Source: Woeseiaceae bacterium (lineage in GTDB: Bacteria; Pseudomonadota; Gammaproteobacteria; Steroidobacterales; Woeseiaceae). From it: 64,000 nucleotides of DNA. Below are positions 17,141 to 25,899 of this stretch, one piece after another. Every line of letters begins with the position of its first letter. The first letter of the stretch is position 1. Location of the stretch: contig JAJFKS010000033.1 of the NCBI GenBank assembly GCA_021773115.1, positions 186,001 to 250,000 on the forward strand. The letters are read 5' to 3'. Below the pieces are notes generated by a model. That model saw only the letters and a program-made list of their open reading frames with translations, did no database searches and had not been told where the DNA came from. A program made the translations under genes and the position numbers.

Positions 17141-17384
17141 CTATTCTCCGGCTTTTCCATCGGTCGTAAATACAAGCGAGCATCACTCGGCTGGAAGTGG
17201 CATCAATAAAAGGGCGACTACACATACATTTCGGCATTCGTTTACTACGCACTTATTGGAACGGGGTTGCGATATTCGCACCGTTCAGGAGTTGCTTGGC
17301 CACGCGAGGGTTAATACAACGCAGATCTATAGGCATTTCCTCAAGCGCGGCGGTAACGCAGTCCGAAGTCCACTGGACCCTTGA
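17141..17384 (+). pseudogene. intI: Integron integrase (intI) C-terminal remnant
   Basis: From 17205 the frame reads [20 protein letters not shown], then a stretch with RTVQELLGH and [10 protein letters not shown], ending VRSPLDP. These are the HxxR box, LLGH and nucleophilic Tyr of tyrosine recombinases with the YTH.L.RGG.GVRSPLD ending specific to integron integrases. In another frame 17141-17209 encodes [13 protein letters not shown], which resembles the earlier AS..W.WQ segment. An internal deletion of roughly 40 codons has joined them out of frame. The N-terminal half, attI and the cassette promoter are gone. It is transcribed away from the cassettes, the normal intI orientation. Confidence 0.8.
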
Positions 17385-18152
17385 TCAAGGGCAGACCCCT
17401 GGCACGAACTCCACCGCGTAAGTATCCGTCTTATACCGCGGCACATTCGGGAACCCATCTGGCGGATTCTGCACCAACCAATACCGGCCACCGCTTTCGT
17501 CCGGCCCGCCCGGATAGACATCACCGATTTCCTGGTGGACCCAGTGCACATCCACCATCCACGCTTCTACCTTTGTTCCGTTGAAGTCGAGGTTTTCCCT
17601 GCCCACCCAGCTTGCGGTCACTTTGTAAGTCGCATCGAAGCTGATCATCGATGCCGCGAACTCCAGCGGCTGATCCTGGTAATCGAGCGTAGCCAGCGGC
17701 AAGCCCATTACGTTGCCGTGCAACATCGTCGAATTTGCTTTGCCTGCAACTTGTTTCGTTTTGTCGCCCTGCGCAACGCGCCCTTTGTATCCGCTCTCGG
17801 TCAATACATGTTCCGCGCTTCCCCTCTCAGATCCGTCCGCTGCGGTCATTCGTCGTTCCAGACGCAGGGGCGCGAGCGAATGCCTATCCAGATAAGTTGT
17901 CGTAACTGCCGAACCACCGTCGGGGAGAACTGAAAACTGCTGTACCCGCAGTACATCATCCCCAATGACAATCAACCGCTCTGTGAGATTGTTGCTCGCC
18001 ACCCAATCGCCGTCCAGCAGCCTGCATTGGCGCCAGCTCAATTCATACGGCTGAAGTTTCGTGCCATCGATTTTCCCATCACCCAGCTGCACTGAATTAT
18101 TCGCGCTCGCGACGCCCGTTGCGACGCATAGCGCCAACATTATGGTTCGCAT
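17385..18152 (-). CDS. Exported protein of unknown function
   Basis: 255 residues with a Sec signal (MRTIMLALCVATGVASA). The mature protein is beta-rich, contains a Cys near residue 43 and another next to the C-terminus (VPGVC), and a YPGGPDESGGRYWLV segment. The overall look (IVIGDDVLRVQQF, LRLERRM) recalls exported lipid-binding or DUF3108-like beta proteins, but I cannot assign a family. It is divergent from the CadC-like regulator, which may control it, and its stop abuts the stop of the integrase remnant. Confidence 0.65.
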   Translation of the reverse strand: MRTIMLALCVATGVASANNSVQLGDGKIDGTKLQPYELSWRQCRLLDGDWVASNNLTERLIVIGDDVLRVQQFSVLPDGGSAVTTTYLDRHSLAPLRLERRMTAADGSERGSAEHVLTESGYKGRVAQGDKTKQVAGKANSTMLHGNVMGLPLATLDYQDQPLEFAASMISFDATYKVTASWVGRENLDFNGTKVEAWMVDVHWVHQEIGDVYPGGPDESGGRYWLVQNPPDGFPNVPRYKTDTYAVEFVPGVCP

Positions 18153-18262
18153 GTCATTCCCTCCTTACCTGCCCAGCGCTTACATTGCGTGCGCAATGAA
18201 CACAGCCGCAACTCTATTGTTCTCTATTGGTCCGAATAACAAGGCACGGAAGGAGGTGGATT

Positions 18263-18943
18263 GTGAAAAAGCCAGCAAAAAACGTTTCTGTCGACGCGTC
18301 ACGACAACGGGTGACGCTGGACGGCGAACCGCTGAAGCTGCAAGGCAAGGCCATGCGTGTTCTGTTGATGCTAATAAACCGTGCGCCCGAAGTGATCAGC
18401 CGATCGGAGCTCATTGACGCGATCTGGCGCGGTAATCACCTCGTCGGCGAACGCGGGTTGAACCAGGCTCTTTGGGCCATTCGCGCCGCCCTTGGCGATG
18501 ATGCTCGAGCGCCGCAATTTATCCGCACACTCGCCCGCGAGGGATACCAATGGATTCATGCAGTAAATCGCCGCCGCAGCAAAGAGCACCGTTTCGCATT
18601 CGCGGCAGCCGTTGCTGCAAGCATAAGTGCCATCGCCGTATTGTCGATGGGTGTACCTGCCACTGGCGGTGCCGAGTTCACATTGCCGGGCCGGTGCAGT
18701 TTGTCCGGGAATAACAGTGTTCAGGCCTATCGGGTTCGGCGTGATGTGTTCGTCGATATACACGCGGGCTGCCGTCTTATCGTCAAGCCGTCCGGCCAGA
18801 AAGAATTTGGCAGCCCCCTCGTCTCCGACGATGGCAGGCACGTCGCGTTTACCGTTACGGAAAATCAGTCTTGTCGATTCGTCAGCGTCGATATCGAAGG
18901 CGGCAAGCGCACCGAGTTCAACAGCTGCACAATCAACGACTAG
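18263..18943 (+). CDS. CadC-like membrane-bound winged-helix regulator
   Basis: 226 residues from GTG 18263, preceded by AGGAGG at 18251-18256; an upstream in-frame start at 18227 has no comparable site. An OmpR/CadC-type winged helix spans about 5-95 (RSELIDAIWRGN ... GLNQALWAIRAAL ... IRTLAREGYQW). One membrane helix follows at about 112-133. The periplasmic part is short and contains a single PD40-like blade (SPLVSDDGRHVAFTVTE). Relatives usually carry a longer sensor, so this one is minimal. It is divergent from the exported protein gene and its end overlaps the next gene on the opposite strand by four bases. Confidence 0.8.
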   Translation: MKKPAKNVSVDASRQRVTLDGEPLKLQGKAMRVLLMLINRAPEVISRSELIDAIWRGNHLVGERGLNQALWAIRAALGDDARAPQFIRTLAREGYQWIHAVNRRRSKEHRFAFAAAVAASISAIAVLSMGVPATGGAEFTLPGRCSLSGNNSVQAYRVRRDVFVDIHAGCRLIVKPSGQKEFGSPLVSDDGRHVAFTVTENQSCRFVSVDIEGGKRTEFNSCTIND

Positions 18944-19959
18944 TCATCCATTGGCAGCGAGTCACAATCGACGTTGAAGCTGCAGCCGGTCAGGTACACG
19001 ACCTCTTCATCTACCGGGTTTGTGCCAATAAAAAATCCGATATCCCGCGCGTAGTACTTACGTTCGAACACACCCGGCTCAATCGGAGTGCCTTCGGCAA
19101 CAACGATACAGTCGTGGTTGCAGAGCATCTCAGCCAGCTCCTGCGGGACCAGTTCGTCGAGCTCATCGAATTCGCCATAGTGGTAGGTAGTCGAAACGAC
19201 TTCGCCGACGTCTTCGGCGTTGCCCAATGAGAACTCCTGTCGGAAGAAGTCCCCAACTTGCGGATTACCGGGGAAGAACACGCCGGCACGGTCACCGTCC
19301 CGTTCCACCTTGAAGGAACCATCAATTGCGACCAGTTCCGGCAGGCTCGGTGAATCGCCTGCAAAATATTCGAAGTCCTTGACCTCTTCGCCGCAGTACC
19401 AGATGCCGCCGTCGTTGCGGTTTACCGCAAACCAGTCGTCAGTATCTTCGACCAATCGGCCGTCGACGGAGACGACGTCTCGTACGACGAAGCAGTTTAT
19501 GTCGTCGATGAACTTGGTCTCATCGAGAACTTCGACCATGATTTCCTCATCACCACCGTAGGTCCAGATGTGTCCAACCTGCATTGGGAAATACGGATTG
19601 GGAACTGAAATGGCAGCGAGATCCGTTTCGAAGTCTTCGGCCTCAAAGCTCGGGTCATACGGCGCCTGTCCGAGTCGGTCGCAAACCTCTTCACGAGCGT
19701 CATACACGGCATGACACTCTTCGCGAACCTCGCTGAATTCCTCACGCACCTCTGCGAGGCACTCATTTTTCTCGTAGCGTTCCGATTCGTTGTAGCATTT
19801 TGCCTTTTCGACCAGGAAGTCGTCGCGAGTCTCTGCGTAACACGCAGAACGCATTAATTGGCTGGTCTTCGAACATGCATTTCCATGCGATGCCTGTGCC
19901 TCATCGGAAATACCAGGTGCCAGAGATAAAACCAAGCACAGCGTTACAAGTCTGCTCAT
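18940..19959 (-). CDS. Secreted Cys-rich acidic protein of unknown function
   Basis: 339 residues from ATG 19959, preceded by GGAG; an upstream ATG at 19983 is less likely. A Sec signal ends near AQASHG. The first mature 90 residues form a charged helical segment with regularly spaced Cys (CSK, CYAE, CYNE, CLAE, CHAV, CDRL), suggesting disulfide-linked helices. The rest is strongly acidic with FPMQVGHIWTYGGDEE, a start-of-domain motif seen in many exported proteins of unknown role, and ends with further Cys. It is convergent with the CadC-like gene. Confidence 0.7.
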   Translation of the reverse strand: MSRLVTLCLVLSLAPGISDEAQASHGNACSKTSQLMRSACYAETRDDFLVEKAKCYNESERYEKNECLAEVREEFSEVREECHAVYDAREEVCDRLGQAPYDPSFEAEDFETDLAAISVPNPYFPMQVGHIWTYGGDEEIMVEVLDETKFIDDINCFVVRDVVSVDGRLVEDTDDWFAVNRNDGGIWYCGEEVKDFEYFAGDSPSLPELVAIDGSFKVERDGDRAGVFFPGNPQVGDFFRQEFSLGNAEDVGEVVSTTYHYGEFDELDELVPQELAEMLCNHDCIVVAEGTPIEPGVFERKYYARDIGFFIGTNPVDEEVVYLTGCSFNVDCDSLPMDD

Positions 19960-20019
19960 GATGTTGCTCCACGTCTGAGTCATCGTCGTCCTGTCCGTCG
20001 CCGGAACAGGCGGTTTTGA

Positions 20020-20433
20020 TCAGTTAGACGTGACGCTGAGCAGAAATCGGTCGATGAAGATCAGTCCCCATGTAAAAAGCACCAATAGCAGGCTCACCAG
20101 CACTGCGGCCGAGCCCATATCTTTCGCATTCTTCGACAGCGGATGTCGTTCAAGGCCGATTCGATCCACGACCGCTTCGATCGCCGAGTTCAATAGCTCA
20201 ACGATCAACACCAGCAGAACCGACCCAACCAGCGCAATGTACTCCAGGGCGTTTCGCCCGAGCAGGACGCCTAATGGCAACAGGATCAGTGCCAGTACCA
20301 ACTCCTGCCGAAATGCCGCCTCGCCTTTCCACGCGGACTGAAAGCCCGCCATGGAATAGAAGAAAGCGAGCCAGATACGCTTCACGCCCGTTGGCTTTGA
20401 GCCTGTTTCTACTTCCTGACTTTCATCTGTCAT
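20020..20433 (-). CDS. dgkA: Diacylglycerol kinase
   Basis: 137 residues. This small three-helix inner membrane kinase phosphorylates diacylglycerol, recycling lipid released by periplasmic glucan or phosphoethanolamine transfer. The family signature VELLNSAIEAVVDRIGLE followed by H-P-L-S-K-N-A-K-D-M-G-S-A-A-V is intact. It is divergent from the phosphoethanolamine transferase gene; EptA reactions release diacylglycerol, so the pairing makes biochemical sense. Confidence 0.96.
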   Translation of the reverse strand: MTDESQEVETGSKPTGVKRIWLAFFYSMAGFQSAWKGEAAFRQELVLALILLPLGVLLGRNALEYIALVGSVLLVLIVELLNSAIEAVVDRIGLERHPLSKNAKDMGSAAVLVSLLLVLFTWGLIFIDRFLLSVTSN

Positions 20434-20460
20434 TTCACACCTGCCTGCCGCCGAAGGATT

Positions 20461-22101
20461 TTGGAATGGGCCGAGTCTAACAGGTCAGAATCGATTCCAA
20501 ACCGGGCAAAAGCCTTGAATAAAGTCAAACTTGCACCATGGCAACTCGCCAGCGCCGCCGCTGTCTTCATAGCGCTTGGAAACAACACCACGCTGTTTTC
20601 AGCTCTTGCAGCGAGCCCTGAAATCCACTCCTTTGCAGGACTCGGATTTGTCGCGTCGATCGTACTACTGATGATTTTCGTGCTCGACACGATCATTCTT
20701 GCAATTGGCTTCGGTCGATTAATGAAGGTGACGATTGCGTCGCTCATGATCCTGTCCGCAGTCTCTGGCTATTTTTCCAGCAAGTTGGGAGTCATTTTTG
20801 ATCCGGGCATGTTGTCGAACATGCTGGAGACGGTTCGTGATCGCAACGTCGCCGAGGCGACAGAACTGGCGTCGCTGCCACTGCTTCGCCACGTGCTCTT
20901 ATTCGGCATCGCACCGGCATTGCTGCTGATATCTGTTGAGGTCACCCCGCAACCGCTGCTGCAAGATATCGGCCGAAGATTCCTGGTTCTCGCCAGCATG
21001 GCGGCACTATTTACCAGCATAACGTTGCCGAACTATCGTTTTGTTTCATTTTTCGCTCGCGAACACCACGATCTCCAGTTTACAATTTCGCCGATCTACC
21101 CCCTGGTTTCCACCGTGCGGCTGATAAAGAAAAGCTTCCGTGCCAACCAGACCTTTCGCGTTGTCGATGCAGACGCATCACAAATCAAGTCCAGTGAGCG
21201 ACGAAAAATTGGCATTATGGTCGTCGGTGAGACTGCGCGCGCCGACCATTTCTCGCTCGACGGATATTCGCGGGACACAAATCCTCGGCTCGAGCAAACA
21301 ACCAACGTGCAGTTTGCCCATGCTCATTCCTGTGGCACATCGACCCTCTTTTCTGTGCCTTGTATGTTCTCGATCCGAGACCACGGGACTTATGATGTGG
21401 ACAAGGCAGCTTTCGAGTCGAATGTACTGGATATCCTCCGCGCTGCCGGCGTAAGCCCGGTCTGGATCGACAACAACTCGAGCTGCAAAGGCGTTTGCGC
21501 CCGCATTGATACCATCAACCTCCGCGACAATATTGATCAACAGTCGCCACTCTACAGCGACATGGGTTATTTCGATGGCGCGTTGATCCCCGAGATTGAC
21601 GCTTACCTCGGCGCCACCGGCCCGGATATGCTGATCGTCCTGCATATGCTGGGCAGCCACGGGCCAGCCTACAGCCGTCGCTATCCCAGGGAGTTCGAGC
21701 AGTTCCAACCGTCGTGCAACAACGCGTCCCCGACCGAGTGCACGTCAGACGAGGTCGCAAATGCCTACGACAATACGATTCTTTACACCGACTTTGTGCT
21801 GCAACAACTCATCGAAAAACTTCAGGCGCACAGCACCGACTTCGACTCGTTCCTGTTCTACGCTTCAGACCACGGCGAATCGTTGGGTGAAAACGGTGTC
21901 TACCTGCACGGACTACCGAATGCGATTGCACCTGACGCACAGACGGTCATTCCGTTTGTTTTCTGGGCATCACCAGGCTTTCGGGATGCTCGCATGAGCG
22001 AAGCACGACTGTCACACGACAACATTGCGCATACACTGCTTGGTCTCTATGACGTGAAGGCATCGTCCTACCACAAAGAACTGGACCTCTTTGCGGGTTA
22101 G
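20461..22101 (+). CDS. eptA: Phosphoethanolamine transferase (EptA-like)
   Basis: 546 residues from TTG 20461; a later TTG near 20518 is possible. Five N-terminal membrane helices precede a periplasmic sulfatase-fold domain. Metal and catalytic residues are seen in VVGETARADHFSLDGYSR (E at about 257), CGTSTLFSVPCMFS (nucleophilic Thr near 293), HMLGSHGPAY and ASDHGESLGENG. It transfers phosphoethanolamine from phosphatidylethanolamine to lipid A or core sugars, lowering envelope negative charge and giving cationic peptide tolerance. dgkA is divergent 27 bases away. Confidence 0.93.
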   Translation: MEWAESNRSESIPNRAKALNKVKLAPWQLASAAAVFIALGNNTTLFSALAASPEIHSFAGLGFVASIVLLMIFVLDTIILAIGFGRLMKVTIASLMILSAVSGYFSSKLGVIFDPGMLSNMLETVRDRNVAEATELASLPLLRHVLLFGIAPALLLISVEVTPQPLLQDIGRRFLVLASMAALFTSITLPNYRFVSFFAREHHDLQFTISPIYPLVSTVRLIKKSFRANQTFRVVDADASQIKSSERRKIGIMVVGETARADHFSLDGYSRDTNPRLEQTTNVQFAHAHSCGTSTLFSVPCMFSIRDHGTYDVDKAAFESNVLDILRAAGVSPVWIDNNSSCKGVCARIDTINLRDNIDQQSPLYSDMGYFDGALIPEIDAYLGATGPDMLIVLHMLGSHGPAYSRRYPREFEQFQPSCNNASPTECTSDEVANAYDNTILYTDFVLQQLIEKLQAHSTDFDSFLFYASDHGESLGENGVYLHGLPNAIAPDAQTVIPFVFWASPGFRDARMSEARLSHDNIAHTLLGLYDVKASSYHKELDLFAG

Positions 22102-22112
22102 AGAATTCATTG

Positions 22113-23090
22113 CTAGTCCATGAATACTCGTTGTGCGGCGTACGCGAAGTAGGCCAACAGAAGCAGCGCACCGGCGGGTCGCCCCAGGCGCGCCCGCCCG
22201 ACCGCGAAGAAATAGATCAACATGGCAGCGAACACCCACGATACAACGAGATCACCAACGCCACCTTCCGGGACGGGAATTGGCGTTACCAGTCCGCCAA
22301 TGGGCAGTACAAAGAGGGCATTAAAAATATTGGAGCCAACGACATTGCCCAGTGCCAGGTCGGACTCCCTGCGCGCCGCTGCGATGATCGACGTCACGAG
22401 CTCAGGCATGCTCGTGCCGATCGCCATGACAAACAGGCCGATGATTGTCGGTGAAACGCCGAAGCTGGTCGCTAGTGATGACCCGTTTCGAACGGTCATA
22501 TCGCCGCCTACAAATAATAGGGCACTGCCTGCCACCAGCAAGAGCCACGACATATAAGCCTGATGTGGCTTGATCAGCGACGAGCGCTCTGCGATATCGA
22601 ACAGTAACTTGTCCGAACCCTTGCTCCGGATCACATCCAATGTTGTGATGTAAACAAAAATGCCAAACATCAATAGCAACACGATCGAATCCGTGCGTCC
22701 GATGATCGGCGCCGATCCTTCGAGCACCCCGTCAAGCGCCATGACCGTCAGCGCGGTCGTACCGAGCAACAGCAATGGAACCTCGCGGCGCACCAGCTTG
22801 CCCTGAATGTCGATCGGTGCAATCAAGGCTGCGAGGCCAAGTACCAGACCAAGGTTAGCTACATTCGAACCGGCGACATTGCCAAACGCGAGGGCTGACT
22901 CCCCCTTCAGGACGCCGAGCACCGTCACAACCAACTCCGGCGCACTGGTGCCAAAGCCAACAATCGTCAGGCCGACAATCATCGGCGAAATGCCGAAGCG
23001 TTCGGCAATCTCCGATGCCCCGCGCACCATGAACGTACCGCCGCCAACCAGCAGCGCAATTCCCAAGGCAAGGCCGGTGAATTCGATCAT
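22113..23090 (-). CDS. CaCA-family sodium/calcium antiporter (YrbG-like)
   Basis: 325 residues, ten membrane helices. The two alpha repeats are clear: GFGTSAPELVVTVLG with ALAFGNVAGSNVANLGLVLG in the first half, and AIGTSMPELVTSIIAA with LALGNVVGSNIFNALFVLP in the second. Both keep the ion-binding Glu and Asn. It exchanges calcium against sodium or protons. It stands alone between eptA (convergent) and ydbH (divergent). Confidence 0.93.
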   Translation of the reverse strand: MIEFTGLALGIALLVGGGTFMVRGASEIAERFGISPMIVGLTIVGFGTSAPELVVTVLGVLKGESALAFGNVAGSNVANLGLVLGLAALIAPIDIQGKLVRREVPLLLLGTTALTVMALDGVLEGSAPIIGRTDSIVLLLMFGIFVYITTLDVIRSKGSDKLLFDIAERSSLIKPHQAYMSWLLLVAGSALLFVGGDMTVRNGSSLATSFGVSPTIIGLFVMAIGTSMPELVTSIIAAARRESDLALGNVVGSNIFNALFVLPIGGLVTPIPVPEGGVGDLVVSWVFAAMLIYFFAVGRARLGRPAGALLLLAYFAYAAQRVFMD

Positions 23091-23149
23091 GCTTGTAGCC
23101 TACCGCAAAAGGCGCCTGAAATGACCGGAACATTGATAAGGTATGCGCC

Positions 23150-25240
23150 ATGATTCGGACACTCCTGATTGCCCTGCTCTGCTTGGGCGCCGCCGCAAAA
23201 GTGACAGCCACAGACAGCCCTGTGCTCAGCGGATCCGTCGGTGCGATTTCCGGTGAAGGCTGGAAAATCTCCGGGCTGACTTCCGAACTCGAACTAACTG
23301 ATGCTGGCCTTCGTGGCGAGTTTCGAATGGCGCGCGTTGATGTTGCCGCTGCCGGACAATCATTCGACGACATTCGCGTTAGCTGCGCCCTTGTCAAACT
23401 CACTACGCGAAACATCGCCTGCGATCAGGCCGTGTTCACGGCTGCTATTCCCGGCATCGGTCGACAGGCAATGCACGGCAGCTTTGTTTATGACCGATTC
23501 GCCGTTTCTGTCGACATCACGCTATCCGCGGTCTCAGTCGCCAACAGCTTTGTTCGATTTGATATCAAGGCTAGCGAGAGTGGCGTGAATGTTCGCTATC
23601 GTGGCGACAATCTGCAGCTTGCCGGCCTGTTCGCACTGGCATCTCATTTCAATGATTCGTTTAAAGAGTATGCGACGGACGGTCTCAGTGACCTGTCGGG
23701 AACCGTGAGCGTGTCTCCTGACAAGCCCGTGCAAATTACGTTGCTCGCCAATCTCACCGGTGCGGCGCTCTCAAATAATCGCGGCACAATTGCAGCGGAC
23801 GGCGTTGCTGCACACATTGACATGAACGTCATGCTTGATGACGGTAACGCGACGATCGACCTTAGTATCGAGACCGCCCAGGGCGAGGCGTACTTCGAAC
23901 CGGTGTACGCGAACTTTTCTGAGAACGCGGTAAGCTTAAAGGCGAAAAAGATCGTCACGCCCGATTTTTCGGCCTACGCCATCGATAATTTTCATTTGCA
24001 GCAGGAGGGCCTGCTCGACGTCGAAGGGTCAGCTGCACTTCAGTTTCCCGTTGAACAGAACGCTGCCATCGATCTTAGCGCAAACGTCGAGCTGCACGAC
24101 TCCTCCATGAACAACCTGTACACCAACCTGATCAAGATTCAGCTCGCCGGTACGCTTCTCGGCAACCTGGAGACAGACGGGCGATTGTCGGGGCTGGTCG
24201 CGATCGATCACAATGCGTTGCGCTCAGCCATGCTGCAACTGAACGAGATCATTCTCGACGACACCCGCGGTCGATTCGCAATTTACGGTCTTAACGGACT
24301 CGTCGACTGGCGCGCCGACCCGCTACTGACTCCCAACCCGAGCACATTAAGCTGGGACATTGCCACGGTCTACAACATCACAGTCGGTGGCGGCGAAGCC
24401 AGACTGCAACTGGGCGACAACGACATCAAACTGCTCGAGCCCTTACGTCTCACAAGCATGGGCGGCGCACTGAGGTTCAACAAACTGGAGCTGCACGACT
24501 ACGGCAGCGACGACGCGACCGGCCTGCTCGATGCCGAGCTCGAGCCTATCCAGCTCGGACAACTCACCGGCGCTTTTGGCTGGCCGGCATTTTCAGGAAC
24601 CCTCTCCGGACAGCTTCCCTTGTTGCAGCTCGCCGATAACACCGTCACGGTCGGCGGCACATTGAGTGCACAGGTCTTCGACGGCAGCATGCAGATGTCA
24701 GATCTACGGATCGAGCAGCCCTTTGGCCGTGTACCCCGTATGCAGGGCGAACTCCGCTTTCGCGACCTGGACCTCAGGCGCCTGACTGAGGCGTTTTCCT
24801 TTGGTCTCATTCAGGGACGGTTAAGCGGCGACGTCTCAGGATTGGAGATGATTAACTGGCAACCTGTCGCGATGGACATGCATTTTTACACGCCGAAGGA
24901 CGACAAGACGCCACATCGCATCAGCCAGCGCGCCGTTGAAAACCTTGCGAGCGTGGGTGGCGGCGGGGCGGCGGCTATTTTGTCGACCGGATTTTTACAG
25001 TTTTTTGAAGTGTTTGCTTATGATCAAATCGGTTTTCGTTGCGTGCTGCTCGACGCAGTCTGTGCGATGAGCGGCGCCGGGCCCGCAAAAGAGGGTCCCC
25101 AGGGACGCGGCTATTACATTGTTAAAGGCCGCGGAATACCAAGAATTGACGTTGTGGGTTTTCGCAATACGGTAAGCTGGCCGAGGCTGGTTCAGCAGCT
25201 CGGCGCGATCACCCGCAGCGGCAGTCCGACCGTGAACTGA
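23150..25240 (+). CDS. YdbH-like AsmA-superfamily intermembrane lipid transport protein
   Basis: 696 residues with a Sec signal or N-terminal anchor (MIRTLLIALLCLGAAAKVTA). The long beta-rich body repeats short strands as in bridge-like lipid transfer proteins. The C-terminal part GRLSGDVSGLEMINWQPV, then HRISQRAVENLASVGGGGAA, LQFFEVFAYDQIGFRC and GYYIVKGRGIPRIDVVGF matches the DctA/YdbH domain. It is shorter than E. coli YdbH. The YdbL-like gene follows 39 bases later in the same operon. It would span the periplasm moving phospholipid to the outer membrane. Confidence 0.85.
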   Translation: MIRTLLIALLCLGAAAKVTATDSPVLSGSVGAISGEGWKISGLTSELELTDAGLRGEFRMARVDVAAAGQSFDDIRVSCALVKLTTRNIACDQAVFTAAIPGIGRQAMHGSFVYDRFAVSVDITLSAVSVANSFVRFDIKASESGVNVRYRGDNLQLAGLFALASHFNDSFKEYATDGLSDLSGTVSVSPDKPVQITLLANLTGAALSNNRGTIAADGVAAHIDMNVMLDDGNATIDLSIETAQGEAYFEPVYANFSENAVSLKAKKIVTPDFSAYAIDNFHLQQEGLLDVEGSAALQFPVEQNAAIDLSANVELHDSSMNNLYTNLIKIQLAGTLLGNLETDGRLSGLVAIDHNALRSAMLQLNEIILDDTRGRFAIYGLNGLVDWRADPLLTPNPSTLSWDIATVYNITVGGGEARLQLGDNDIKLLEPLRLTSMGGALRFNKLELHDYGSDDATGLLDAELEPIQLGQLTGAFGWPAFSGTLSGQLPLLQLADNTVTVGGTLSAQVFDGSMQMSDLRIEQPFGRVPRMQGELRFRDLDLRRLTEAFSFGLIQGRLSGDVSGLEMINWQPVAMDMHFYTPKDDKTPHRISQRAVENLASVGGGGAAAILSTGFLQFFEVFAYDQIGFRCVLLDAVCAMSGAGPAKEGPQGRGYYIVKGRGIPRIDVVGFRNTVSWPRLVQQLGAITRSGSPTVN

Positions 25241-25279
25241 CGCTGCCGGATCAGAACATAAAACAGGAGTTTTAAAGTA

Positions 25280-25882
25280 ATGCGCAAAGTAACTATTAGT
25301 GTGACGGCGCTGCTCGCAATATTCATAGTTGCCTGCGTCACGATCAATGTGTATTTCCCGGAGGCCGCCGCAGTTGAGGCCGCCGATCGCATCATCGACA
25401 AAGTGCGTGGCGATACTGAATCCAGTCCAACCACACAGCTACAACCACGACGTAATGCTGACGCGCCGATGCTGCTGGCAATTGCCCACGGAATTGGTGG
25501 TTTCCTGATCAGCGATGCCAATGCCCAGGCACCGGTTGACTTCGACAAGCCGTCACCCGAAAAGCAGGCACTGGAAAATTCACTGGCGGCGCGCTTCCCA
25601 TCGTTGCGGCCGTACTTCGACTCCGGCGCCATTGGTCTCACCGATTCCGGACTCATCGAGTTTCGTGATCGCAACCTCGTGCCACTGAAAGATCGCAACT
25701 CCGTTGTGCAACTCGTTGCCGCTCAAAACAATGACTGGAACGCGCTGTACGCAGAGATCGCCCGTCTCAATGGCCATCCTGAATGGCAGGACAGTATTCG
25801 ACGAACCTTCGCCGGGCGTTGGGTCGCGAAAGCGAACCGGGGTTGGTATTACCGCGAAGGCGGCACCTGGAAACAGAAGTAA
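25280..25882 (+). CDS. YdbL-like DUF1318 protein
   Basis: 200 residues. A lipoprotein-like N-terminus (IFIVAC) is followed by VTINVYFPEAAAVEAADRII, characteristic of DUF1318 proteins. The C-terminal DUF1318 core includes GLIEFRDRN and VQLVAAQNNDWNALYAEIAR, ending GWYYREGGTWKQK. A ribosome binding site AGGAG lies 11 bases upstream. It is in an operon with the YdbH-like gene. No separate YnbE lipoprotein gene is present between them, unlike in E. coli ydbH-ynbE-ydbL; the lipidated N-terminus may stand in for it. Confidence 0.85.
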   Translation: MRKVTISVTALLAIFIVACVTINVYFPEAAAVEAADRIIDKVRGDTESSPTTQLQPRRNADAPMLLAIAHGIGGFLISDANAQAPVDFDKPSPEKQALENSLAARFPSLRPYFDSGAIGLTDSGLIEFRDRNLVPLKDRNSVVQLVAAQNNDWNALYAEIARLNGHPEWQDSIRRTFAGRWVAKANRGWYYREGGTWKQK

Positions 25883-25899
25883 AGGCTTTGTCGGCGGAG

